Shown here: positions 24,205 through 32,167 of the stretch, piece after piece | Numbering within the stretch: position 1 is the first letter of the stretch | Layout: each line of letters begins with the position of its first letter | DNA from: JBBDNV01 sp040877415 | GTDB lineage: Bacteria > Planctomycetota > Planctomycetia > Pirellulales > PALSA-1355 | Reading direction: 5' to 3' | Length of the DNA stretch: 32,167 nt | NCBI GenBank assembly: GCA_040877415.1 | Contig: JBBDNV010000059.1 | Coordinates: 1-32,167, forward strand | Notes under the pieces: model-generated | Databases searched by the model: none | What the model saw: the letters and a program-made list of their open reading frames with translations, nothing else | What the model was told of the DNA's origin: nothing | Position numbers and translations under genes: made by a program

Positions 24205-26460
24205 ATGACCGAGCGGTCCACGTTCACCGTTGCTTTGGTCGGAAACCCGAACACGGGCAAGTCCACCCTGTTCACGGCGCTGGCCGGCGTGCGGCAGCGG
24301 GTGGGCAACTATCCGGGTGTGACCGTCGAGAAGAAACTCGGCCGCTTGTCGCTGGGCGGGCGGCGATGCCAACTGGTCGACCTGCCGGGCACGTACAGCC
24401 TGGCGCCCCGATCGCCCGACGAAATGGTCGCCGTCGACGTGCTGCTTTCTCGCCGCTCGGACCTGGACCGCGTCGACGCCGTGCTTTCGATCGTCGACGC
24501 CAGCAACCTGGAGCGAAACCTGTACCTGGTGAGCCAGGTGCTCGAGTTGGGCCTGCCCACGGTCGTCGCGCTGAACATGGGCGACATCGCGCGGGCGAAG
24601 GGGCTGTCCATCGATGCCCAGCGCCTGCGCCGACAACTGGGCGTGCCGGTCGTCGAGGTGCAGGCGAATCGCAACTTGGGCGTCGCCGAGTTGAAACAAG
24701 CGCTCGCCGAAGCGCTCGCGTCGACGTCGCGCATCGAGCGTGAAAGCCCTTTTCCGCAGGAATTTCAGCGCGAAACGGCTCGCTTGCAAGACGCCTGGTC
24801 AAAGCTCGACGCTAAGGAAACGGCCAACGGACGGGCGCCGCTGCCGCGTTATCTGGCCGAGCGCCTGTTGCTCGACACCAGCGGATATCTCTCGCACACG
24901 CTGGGAGAGGACGCTCATGCCGAGGCGGCCAGCGGCCCCTTGCAGGCCGCGCGAAAACGACTGGCCGACGCCGGACACCCCGTGCCCGCCGTCGAGGCGC
25001 AGGCCCGGTATGCCTGGGCCGCGCGCGTGCTCGCGGGCGTCGTCACGCGGCCCTCTCGGCCGGTAACGACCGCCGGCGATCGGATCGACAAGCTGCTGAC
25101 GCACAAGTTCTGGGGCACCGCCGTCTTTGCGCTGTTGATGATGGTCATCTTTTCCTCGGTGTTCGTCTTCGCCGATCCGTTGATGAACGTCATCGACGAC
25201 GGCGTCGGCGCCGTGGGCGAGCTGGTGGCCGCGAGCCTGCCGGCCGGTCCGCTCGAATCGCTGGCGGTCGACGGCGTGATCGGCGGCGCGGGCAGCGTGC
25301 TGGTGTTTTTGCCGCAGATTCTGTTTCTGTTTTTTTTCGTGGCGATCCTGGAAGATTGCGGCTACATGGCCCGGGCTGCTTACCTGATGGACAAGCTGAT
25401 GGTCCGCGTGGGCTTGAGCGGCAAATCGTTCATTCCGCTGTTGTCGTCGTTTGCCTGCGCGATTCCCGGGGTCATGGCCACGCGAGTCATCGAGAATCGC
25501 CGCGATCGATTGACGACGATTCTCGTGGCCCCGCTGATGAGCTGCAGCGCCCGGCTGCCGGTGTACGCGGTTCTGATCGGCGCGTTTATCCCGGCGCGCC
25601 GGGTGTTTGGCGGCCTGGTGCCGCTGCGGGGCCTGACGCTGTTCGCCATGTACCTGGTGGGGATCGTCACCGCGGCGCTTGTGGCGCTGGTGCTGAAGAA
25701 GACGCTGCTGCGCGGTCCCACGCCGCCGTTCGTGATGGAATTGCCCAGCTACAAGTGGCCGGCGCCGAAAATCGTGATCTTGCGCATGGCCGACCGCGGC
25801 TGGGCGTTCGTGCGGCGAGCCGGCACGCTGATTCTGGCCGTGTCGGTGCTCGTGTGGGCGGCGTCGTACTATCCGCACAAAGCGGCGGAGGTCGAAAACA
25901 CTCTGGCTCCCCGGCGCGACGCGCTCGAAGCCCAACTTTCGAAATCGGTTGACCCTTCGCCCCGCCGCGATGCGATCGCAAAACAGTTGGTCGAGGTGGA
26001 CAACGAAATCGCCTCCGCCTATCAACGCGCCAGCATTCTGGGGCGCATGGGCCGGGCGATCGAGCCGGCCGTGCGCCCGCTGGGATGGGATTGGCGCATC
26101 GGCTGCGCCGCGATTGCCTCGTTTCCGGCCCGCGAAGTCGTGATCGGCGCCCTGGGCGTCATTTACAATCTCGGCCGCGATCTCGACGTCGGCGAGCAAT
26201 CGGACCAGGACCGGCTGGGCGCGCGGATGCACGCGGCCGTGTGGGACGACACGGGCAAGCCGGTCTACAATATTCCCGTGGCGCTGTCGATCATGGTGTT
26301 TTTCGCGCTCTGCGCGCAGTGCGCCGCGACGCTGGTCGTCATTCGCCGCGAAACGAACAGTTGGCGCTGGCCCGTGTTCACGTTCGTTTACATGACGTCG
26401 CTGGCCTATGTGGGCGCGCTTGTTACCTACCAGGTCGGCATGCGATTGCCGCCGTTTTAG
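24205..26460 (+). CDS. feoB: Ferrous iron transporter FeoB
   Basis: FeoB imports Fe2+ across the inner membrane and has an N-terminal GTPase. The 751-residue product shows G1 GNPNTGKST (residues 13-21), G2 region VGNYPGVTVEKK, G3 DLPGTYSL (from Asp59) and G4 NMGD (124-127). A helical spacer and transmembrane part with Gate motifs follow: GKSFIPLLSSFACAIPGVMA and APLMSCSARLPVYAVLIGAF. The length fits full-size FeoB. It forms an operon with two feoA genes upstream and a Cys-rich small membrane protein downstream. Confidence 0.97.
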   Translation: MTERSTFTVALVGNPNTGKSTLFTALAGVRQRVGNYPGVTVEKKLGRLSLGGRRCQLVDLPGTYSLAPRSPDEMVAVDVLLSRRSDLDRVDAVLSIVDASNLERNLYLVSQVLELGLPTVVALNMGDIARAKGLSIDAQRLRRQLGVPVVEVQANRNLGVAELKQALAEALASTSRIERESPFPQEFQRETARLQDAWSKLDAKETANGRAPLPRYLAERLLLDTSGYLSHTLGEDAHAEAASGPLQAARKRLADAGHPVPAVEAQARYAWAARVLAGVVTRPSRPVTTAGDRIDKLLTHKFWGTAVFALLMMVIFSSVFVFADPLMNVIDDGVGAVGELVAASLPAGPLESLAVDGVIGGAGSVLVFLPQILFLFFFVAILEDCGYMARAAYLMDKLMVRVGLSGKSFIPLLSSFACAIPGVMATRVIENRRDRLTTILVAPLMSCSARLPVYAVLIGAFIPARRVFGGLVPLRGLTLFAMYLVGIVTAALVALVLKKTLLRGPTPPFVMELPSYKWPAPKIVILRMADRGWAFVRRAGTLILAVSVLVWAASYYPHKAAEVENTLAPRRDALEAQLSKSVDPSPRRDAIAKQLVEVDNEIASAYQRASILGRMGRAIEPAVRPLGWDWRIGCAAIASFPAREVVIGALGVIYNLGRDLDVGEQSDQDRLGARMHAAVWDDTGKPVYNIPVALSIMVFFALCAQCAATLVVIRRETNSWRWPVFTFVYMTSLAYVGALVTYQVGMRLPPF

Positions 26461-26487
26461 TTCCGCCGCTCGATGAGTGGGGTTGTG

Positions 26488-26730
26488 ATGAACCTCGATT
26501 GGCAAACCGCCGCCGTGCTCGTGTTGATCGCCGCCGCCTGCGCGTATTTGGCGCGTGCCGCGTGGCGCACCGCCTGGCGGCGAAAAGCGGGCGCCTGTGG
26601 CGGCTGCGGCACGTGTCCGTCAAACCCGGCGCAGGACGAACGCGACGTCGTCAGCGTGGGGGAATTGGCCCGGACGGCGCAACAAGCATCGCCCGAGGCG
26701 GCGAACCGAAATGGGGCGCGGCGCGGCTAA
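26488..26730 (+). CDS. FeoB-associated Cys-rich membrane protein
   Basis: The 80-residue product has one N-terminal transmembrane helix (WQTAAVLVLIAAACAYLA), a basic stretch and a CGGCGTC cluster (Cys-x-x-Cys-x-x-Cys), then a hydrophilic tail. This is the layout of the small Cys-rich membrane proteins found right after feoB in many bacteria. The cluster could bind iron; that is inference. ATG 26488 is preferred over ATG 26473 in the same frame because GTGGGG precedes it and the helix then begins at once. It begins 27 nt after feoB. Confidence 0.75.
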   Translation: MNLDWQTAAVLVLIAAACAYLARAAWRTAWRRKAGACGGCGTCPSNPAQDERDVVSVGELARTAQQASPEAANRNGARRG

Positions 26731-26769
26731 ACATCCTGCCAATCCGCAAGCCTGAAGCGGCGCCAAAAA

Positions 26770-27882
26770 CTACGGGACGGGCACTTGGCGCTTGGCCGCA
26801 TCGGCCGGCTCTTCCTTCGCGCCCGGCGACGGCGTGCGGGACGTCGCGGGGACGTCGGGCTTGACCACTTCGGCAAACGCGGTGAAGGCCGCGGCGACGT
26901 CGCCGTGGTCCGTGTGCAGGCTGATCTTTTCGGTGACCCGCCCGGCCGTGCTGCCGGCGGTAAACACGACCGGAATCAGGTGTACGCTGCGGGCCTCCTT
27001 CGACGGCTCGATCTGGAAGCAATTGTCCGCACACTTCACGTCGAGAATCTTGAACGGTCGTTTGCCCCGCACCACCAGGTTCTTGGTCACCTTCTGACCG
27101 GGGCGCACCACGCCGATGAACAGCTTCGTCGGGCTGACCGTAATATCGGACATGACGCGGCCTTGCATGTCGACCGGGATCTCGCGCGACTGGCCGTCGT
27201 TGGTGACCAGGATCAACTGGTCCTTGACGTAGCCGATCGGGGCGTCCTTGGTCATCCGCACGAGCAGCTCGTAAGCGACGTGGCCGTTGCCGCGGCCGAC
27301 CTCGGTCATTTCCACCTCGTACCAGGGGTCGGCGGTCCGGGCGTCCAGAATTTTCCAATCGTCGCGGCCGGCGTAGCTCACTTGCAGCTTCTGGTCGGTG
27401 TCGGTCCCCTGGTCCACCGTGCCAAAGTCGATCGATCCCGGCTGCGTGACCACGTCGGTGCGGATGAACCCTGCGATCCGCAATTGCACTTGGGCGCGCG
27501 ATACGCATTCGACGTCGACGGTCAGCGTGGCCGTCTTGTGGCCGTGAAAGTCGCGGGTGTTGAAATCGGCGATGATTTCGGCCGTTTCAAACGTTTTCAG
27601 ATCGCGCTTGGAGATGTGCGGCGTGGTGCACCCACAGCTCGAGCCGACGCTTAGAATGTGCAAATCCTCCTCGTAGATGTTTTTGAGCTTGAAATGGTGG
27701 ACGGCCTTCGACCCCTTGGCGACCGTGCCAAAGTCGTGGGCGGTCGCATCGAACATCTTAAGGGCCCAATCCTGGGCGCTAGCTGAACGTGCCAGCACGA
27801 GGCAGATCAAGACGGCAATCGCGAAGCGTAACACAGGTGCTGTTCTCCGAAACCGACGGGGCCGCCCGAGCGGCCTGGCCAT
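26770..27882 (-). CDS. Secreted DUF1573 protein
   Basis: The 370-residue product has a signal peptide (VLRFAIAVLICLVLARSASA, cleavage near residue 36) and a DUF1573 module. Early segments are TAHDFGTVAKGSKAVHHFKL and LSVGSSCGCTTP (Cys83, Cys85); later Ig-like repeats include GSIDFGTVDQGTDTD and PTKLFIGVVRPGQKVTKNLV. These ASH/MSP-like Ig folds are common in planctomycete and Bacteroidetes exported proteins; their role is unknown. The C-terminus is Pro/Ala-rich. It is convergent with the feo operon (39 nt) and divergent from the NHL gene. Confidence 0.88.
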   Translation of the reverse strand: MARPLGRPRRFRRTAPVLRFAIAVLICLVLARSASAQDWALKMFDATAHDFGTVAKGSKAVHHFKLKNIYEEDLHILSVGSSCGCTTPHISKRDLKTFETAEIIADFNTRDFHGHKTATLTVDVECVSRAQVQLRIAGFIRTDVVTQPGSIDFGTVDQGTDTDQKLQVSYAGRDDWKILDARTADPWYEVEMTEVGRGNGHVAYELLVRMTKDAPIGYVKDQLILVTNDGQSREIPVDMQGRVMSDITVSPTKLFIGVVRPGQKVTKNLVVRGKRPFKILDVKCADNCFQIEPSKEARSVHLIPVVFTAGSTAGRVTEKISLHTDHGDVAAAFTAFAEVVKPDVPATSRTPSPGAKEEPADAAKRQVPVP

Positions 27883-28304
27883 GGTTTCACGCGACTTGGC
27901 AGTGTGGGGACCTACCGGAATTTCTGCAAAAATCCGCGGCCAAAGGCGGGTCCTCGGCCAACTCTACCGCTGGCCGCGTGGAAGTGTCAACTTCCATTTG
28001 AAGTCTGCCGGTTATTACGGTTATTTCGGCCGCCGCCACCACCCTGCACAAGCATTTTTACCATACCCTGGCCAAGATGGACACTCGCGCACATGCGTCA
28101 ATTTGACTCATCACCGCAAAATCGAGTGGGCCGCCGTGACATCCGCCGCCACACGCGCCGTGTCGTTCCTGCGATGCCCGGCGACGCGCCTGCAATCCCC
28201 TCTCCCAAGCGCGAGCTTTCACCCGGAGTGTCCCAGAGGGTAAGATGACCGGGGATCGTGCCGGGCGGTCGTTCATGACCGTTCCAACCGCTGGGGGAGG
28301 TTTC
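27883..28304. other. Divergent intergenic region, no gene seen
   Basis: This gap separates the DUF1573 gene (minus) from the NHL gene (plus) and must hold both promoters. TTGACT at 28103-28108 is a possible plus-strand -35 without a matching -10. No reliable promoter, terminator or RNA was identified. Open frames here lack plausible composition. Confidence 0.5.
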
Positions 28305-30449
28305 ATGTCGCTAGCAAGATTGCTGCCAGCTCGACGGGGTCTCGTCCTGGTGCTGGCGTTGGCCGTCCTGATTGTCTGGCTGGGCAACTCGCCCAACGCC
28401 GCCCAGGGTGGCACACAGGACGACCATCCGTTTGCCCAGCGGTACCCGGCCCCCTCGCTCGACGGAGGGGTCGAATGGATCAACACGGCCGGCCCCATCG
28501 ACCTCGAGCAGTTGCGCGGCAAGTTCGTGCTGCTCGATTTCTGGACCTATTGCTGCATCAACTGCATGCACATCCTGCCGGAGCTGAAAAAGCTCGAACA
28601 CGCCTATCCCAACGAAATCGTGGTGATCGGCGTGCACTCGGCGAAGTTCCAAACCGAGCAGGATTCCAAGAACATCGCCGAAGCGATCGAGCGCTACGAA
28701 ATCGAACACCCGGTCGTCAACGACGCGCACCACGTGATCTGGGATAAGTACGGCGTGGTGAGCTGGCCCACCCTGTGCGTGATCGATCCGCAGGGCAACC
28801 TGGTGGTCAGGCAGGGGGGCGAACTCGACTTCGAAACGCTGGACGCGTTTTTCAAGGAAAAGATGCCCTACTACCGGCGGAAAAAGCTGTTGAAGCCTTC
28901 GCCGCCGCTGCCGACCGGCGAGGCGGCCGGCGTCCAATCGCCCCCCACGCCGCTGCGCTATCCCGGCAAGGTCCTGGCCGACGAAAAGTCCGATCGGCTC
29001 TACATCGCCGACAGCAATCACAACCGGATCGTGGTTGCACGGCTCGACGGCACGCTGGTCGAGACGATCGGCTCGGGCCACGTCGGCGCTCTCGACGGCA
29101 ACTATGCGACTGCCGCGTTCGACCATCCGCAGGGCATGGCCCTGGATCAGGACCTCTTGTACGTGGCCGATACGGAAAACCATTTGCTGCGCAAGGTGAA
29201 CCTGACGAAAAAAGAGGTCACGACCATCGCCGGCACCCGCAAACGGGGGCACGGCTGGCCGCGCGAGGAAGAGTTTCGCAGGATCGTAGGCTCGGGCTCG
29301 CGGCCGGCGAGGTTTCGCTTTGTCGGCCCGCCGCTGAAAACCGACCTCAACAGCCCCTGGGCCTTGTGGGTCAGGGGGCGCGAGTTGTACATCGCCATGG
29401 CCGGGCCGCATCAGATCTGGAAAATGTCGCTGGTGAAGCCCGAGATCGGCCCCTTCGCCGGCAACGGCCGCGAAGACATCGTCGACGGCCCGCACTTGCC
29501 GGCGATTCCCTACGAGTTGGGCGCCGCGTCGTTCGCGCAGCCCAGCGGACTAGCGTCCGACGGCAATGTGCTCTACGTCGCCGACAGCGAGGGGAGCTCG
29601 ATCCGCGCGGTCCCCTTCAACACTTCGGCCAACGTCGAGACGGTGGTCGGCACGGCGTGGATCCCCGAAGGGGGCCGCTTGTTCACGTTCGGCGACGTCG
29701 ATGGTCAGGGGCAGCGAATCCTGCTGCAGCACGCGCTCGACGTGCTGTACCACGACGGTTTGCTCTACGTCGCCGATACGTACAACAACAAGATCAAGGT
29801 CATCGACCCGCGACAGATCACGAGCAAGACCCTGGCCGGCACGGGCCAGCCCGGCGCCGGGGACAATCCGGCGCAGTTCGACGAGCCGGCCGGACTGGCT
29901 TATGCGCGCGGGAAACTCTACGTGGCGGATACGAACAACCACGCGATCCGCACGATTCTCTTGGACGAGAGCCGCAAAGTGGCCACGCTCGAAATCAAGG
30001 GGCTCGAGCCGCCCGCGCCCGCCAAATCCGACGGCAAGCCAAAGTTCCCCGATGCCGACGAGGTCGATCTGGCCGCGGCAAAACTCAAGCCCGCCGCGGG
30101 CAAGGTCCGGCTGCAAGTCGCGCTGGCCTTGCCCGAGGGTTTCAAAATCAATCCGGTTGCCCCGCTGCGCTATCTGGTCGAGTCGAGCCGCGACGGCGGG
30201 CCGATCAACCGCGAGGCGTTAGGCAAGCTGACCAAGGTCGATAAGCCGGCGGCGAGCTTCGATATCGAATTGCCGACCGGCGCGACGACCGGCAGCGAGA
30301 ATCTCAAGATCTCGCTGGCCTACTACTACTGCCAGGACGGCTCCGAGGGCGTGTGCAAGGCCGGCAGCGTGATTTGGAACCTGCCGCTGGTGCTCTCGGC
30401 CGAAGCGACGGATTCGGCCGTCCGCCTGCCGTTTCTCGTTCGAGACTGA
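28305..30449 (+). CDS. Thioredoxin-like/NHL-repeat protein, NHLRC2-like
   Basis: The 714-residue product has the domain order of NHLRC2: an N-terminal signal/anchor (RGLVLVLALAVLIVWLG), a thioredoxin-like domain with FWTYCCINCMHILPEL (Cys83-Cys84-Ile-Asn-Cys87), and a beta-propeller of NHL repeats. The repeats are marked by LYIADSNHNRIVVARLDG, LLYVADTENHLLRKVNLT, LYVADSEGSSIRAV, LYVADTYNNKIKVIDPRQ and LYVADTNNHAIRTILLDE. A C-terminal beta-rich domain ends VIWNLPLVLS. The ATG at 28305 is chosen because GGGGGAGG lies 4 nt upstream; ATG 28245 and 28275 are also in frame. Export is likely from the hydrophobic N-terminus. A redox role is inferred from the Cys-x-x-Cys; no partner is adjacent. Confidence 0.9.
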   Translation: MSLARLLPARRGLVLVLALAVLIVWLGNSPNAAQGGTQDDHPFAQRYPAPSLDGGVEWINTAGPIDLEQLRGKFVLLDFWTYCCINCMHILPELKKLEHAYPNEIVVIGVHSAKFQTEQDSKNIAEAIERYEIEHPVVNDAHHVIWDKYGVVSWPTLCVIDPQGNLVVRQGGELDFETLDAFFKEKMPYYRRKKLLKPSPPLPTGEAAGVQSPPTPLRYPGKVLADEKSDRLYIADSNHNRIVVARLDGTLVETIGSGHVGALDGNYATAAFDHPQGMALDQDLLYVADTENHLLRKVNLTKKEVTTIAGTRKRGHGWPREEEFRRIVGSGSRPARFRFVGPPLKTDLNSPWALWVRGRELYIAMAGPHQIWKMSLVKPEIGPFAGNGREDIVDGPHLPAIPYELGAASFAQPSGLASDGNVLYVADSEGSSIRAVPFNTSANVETVVGTAWIPEGGRLFTFGDVDGQGQRILLQHALDVLYHDGLLYVADTYNNKIKVIDPRQITSKTLAGTGQPGAGDNPAQFDEPAGLAYARGKLYVADTNNHAIRTILLDESRKVATLEIKGLEPPAPAKSDGKPKFPDADEVDLAAAKLKPAAGKVRLQVALALPEGFKINPVAPLRYLVESSRDGGPINREALGKLTKVDKPAASFDIELPTGATTGSENLKISLAYYYCQDGSEGVCKAGSVIWNLPLVLSAEATDSAVRLPFLVRD

Positions 30450-30474
30450 TCCTCGACCCGCTGCATCCTGCGCG

Positions 30475-30557
30475 CAAAAAACGGCCCCAGAACCCGCCGC
30501 TAATCAGGTCCCGGGGCCTCTTCGAGTACTGGCGGATAATGCCGCCAGAACAGGGAC
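30475..30557 (-). ncRNA. Candidate small RNA with intrinsic terminator
   Basis: On the minus strand, a promoter-like pair is followed by a stretch that could form a hairpin (CTGGCGG, loop, CCGCCAG at 30548-30529). A terminator follows: GGCCCC (30518-30513) pairs with GGGGCC (30488-30483), then G and seven T (30481-30475). GTCCC at the predicted 5' end can pair with GGGAC near the terminator. The predicted RNA is about 83 nt. No known RNA family is recognised. Alternatively the hairpins could simply be the end of the NHL transcript. Confidence 0.35.
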
Positions 30558-30564
30558 AATGCCC

Positions 30565-30592
30565 AGTCTAACACGATGATTTTCCCCTGCAA
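30565..30592 (-). promoter_or_regulatory. Possible promoter of the candidate small RNA
   Basis: On the minus strand TTGCAG (30592-30587) and TAGACT (30570-30565) are separated by 16 nt. The predicted start falls near 30557, about 80 nt before a strong minus-strand terminator. Confidence 0.35.
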
Positions 30593-30676
30593 CCGCTGGC
30601 ACGACGAATATTCCCCGACGATCCCTCTCCTTTCGACTAACTAAAAAGAGCGGTCGATTACGGCGTCGTAGCGTCG

Positions 30677-30705
30677 TTGCCCGTAAATGCGGGGACATGT
30701 ATAAT
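30677..30705 (+). promoter_or_regulatory. Sigma-70-type promoter of rpsA
   Basis: TTGCCC (30677-30682) and a perfect TATAAT (30700-30705) are separated by 17 nt. The start site would be near 30712, leaving a leader of about 155 nt before the rpsA ATG. Confidence 0.75.
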
Positions 30706-30747
30706 CTGCGATTCGTCTCGTTGGCCTCTTCAGGTCCCCGGCGGAGG

Positions 30748-30780
30748 GAACCGGGCACGCGGGAGCGGGGTTCTTTTTTT
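30748..30780 (+). promoter_or_regulatory. Terminator-like structure in the rpsA leader
   Basis: GAACC (30748-30752) and GGTTC (30769-30773) can pair, and seven T follow at 30774-30780. An alternative pairing, CCCCG (30736-30740) with CGGGG (30766-30770), would exclude it. This could be an attenuator inside the leader, or a chance T-run; the 5-bp stem is weak. Confidence 0.35.
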
Positions 30781-30867
30781 CAGCCGTCATGCTTCGCCGC
30801 GCCGCACATCACCCGGCATCGGCGCGCAAGCACCCGGGGCGTGGCGGACAATCACCAAACAAATCAC

Positions 30868-32167
<1,300 letters not shown>

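Noticed and set aside
24799..26505. A 568-codon minus-strand open frame opposite feoB.
   Set aside because: FeoB motifs are intact on the plus strand; the opposite frame is His/Arg/Gln-rich and resembles no protein.

Overview
The window looks like chromosome from a planctomycete, most likely of the order Pirellulales. That assignment is an inference from gene content and is not based on any rRNA. The DNA is GC-rich with strong third-position GC bias, so long open frames appear on both strands opposite most genes. Typical planctomycete families are present: a DUF1080 protein, a DUF1573 protein, a dockerin plus PEP-CTERM protein, an MJ0042-type zinc-ribbon protein, and an NHL/thioredoxin protein. 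Palindromic intergenic repeats recur through the window. No tRNA, rRNA, CRISPR array, transposase or phage gene was seen.

Layout. Positions 1-396 hold palindromic repeats and a leader. Positions 397-7864 are a plus-strand gene run: phoH, pgpH (cyclic di-AMP phosphodiesterase type), ybeY, recO, a BamD-like TPR lipoprotein, an LptE-like lipoprotein and folP. It joins RNA processing, second-messenger turnover, DNA repair, outer-membrane biogenesis and folate synthesis. The phoH-pgpH-ybeY-recO part resembles the cluster known from Firmicutes. Next come proA, a FliM-type gene, trxB and asnS, ending at 13157. Positions 13642-18349 carry a secreted cyclophilin with dockerin and PEP-CTERM segments, a DUF1080 protein, an SRPBCC protein and acsA with a clear promoter.

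Positions 18418-20714 are on the minus strand: a small antitoxin-like gene with no toxin beside it, cysK with its own promoter and terminator, and an alpha/beta-hydrolase esterase. A 786-residue zinc-ribbon membrane protein with acidic repeats follows (21075-23435). Then comes a ferrous iron uptake operon (feoA-feoA-feoB plus a small Cys-rich membrane protein) behind a strong promoter and a Fur-box-like palindrome. A DUF1573 protein (minus) and an NHLRC2-like thioredoxin/NHL protein (plus) are divergent. The window ends inside rpsA, whose upstream gap holds a perfect-spacing promoter, a possible leader attenuator and a possible opposite-strand small RNA.

The most unusual non-coding signal is a set of palindromic elements bounded by CTAG: an 86-bp element with terminal inverted repeats in three copies, and a nested double hairpin at 49-189 that abuts one of them. 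The most unusual proteins are the zinc-ribbon/acidic-repeat protein and the cyclophilin-dockerin-PEP-CTERM fusion. I did not find a complete new defence or biosynthetic system; most genes are core housekeeping functions.
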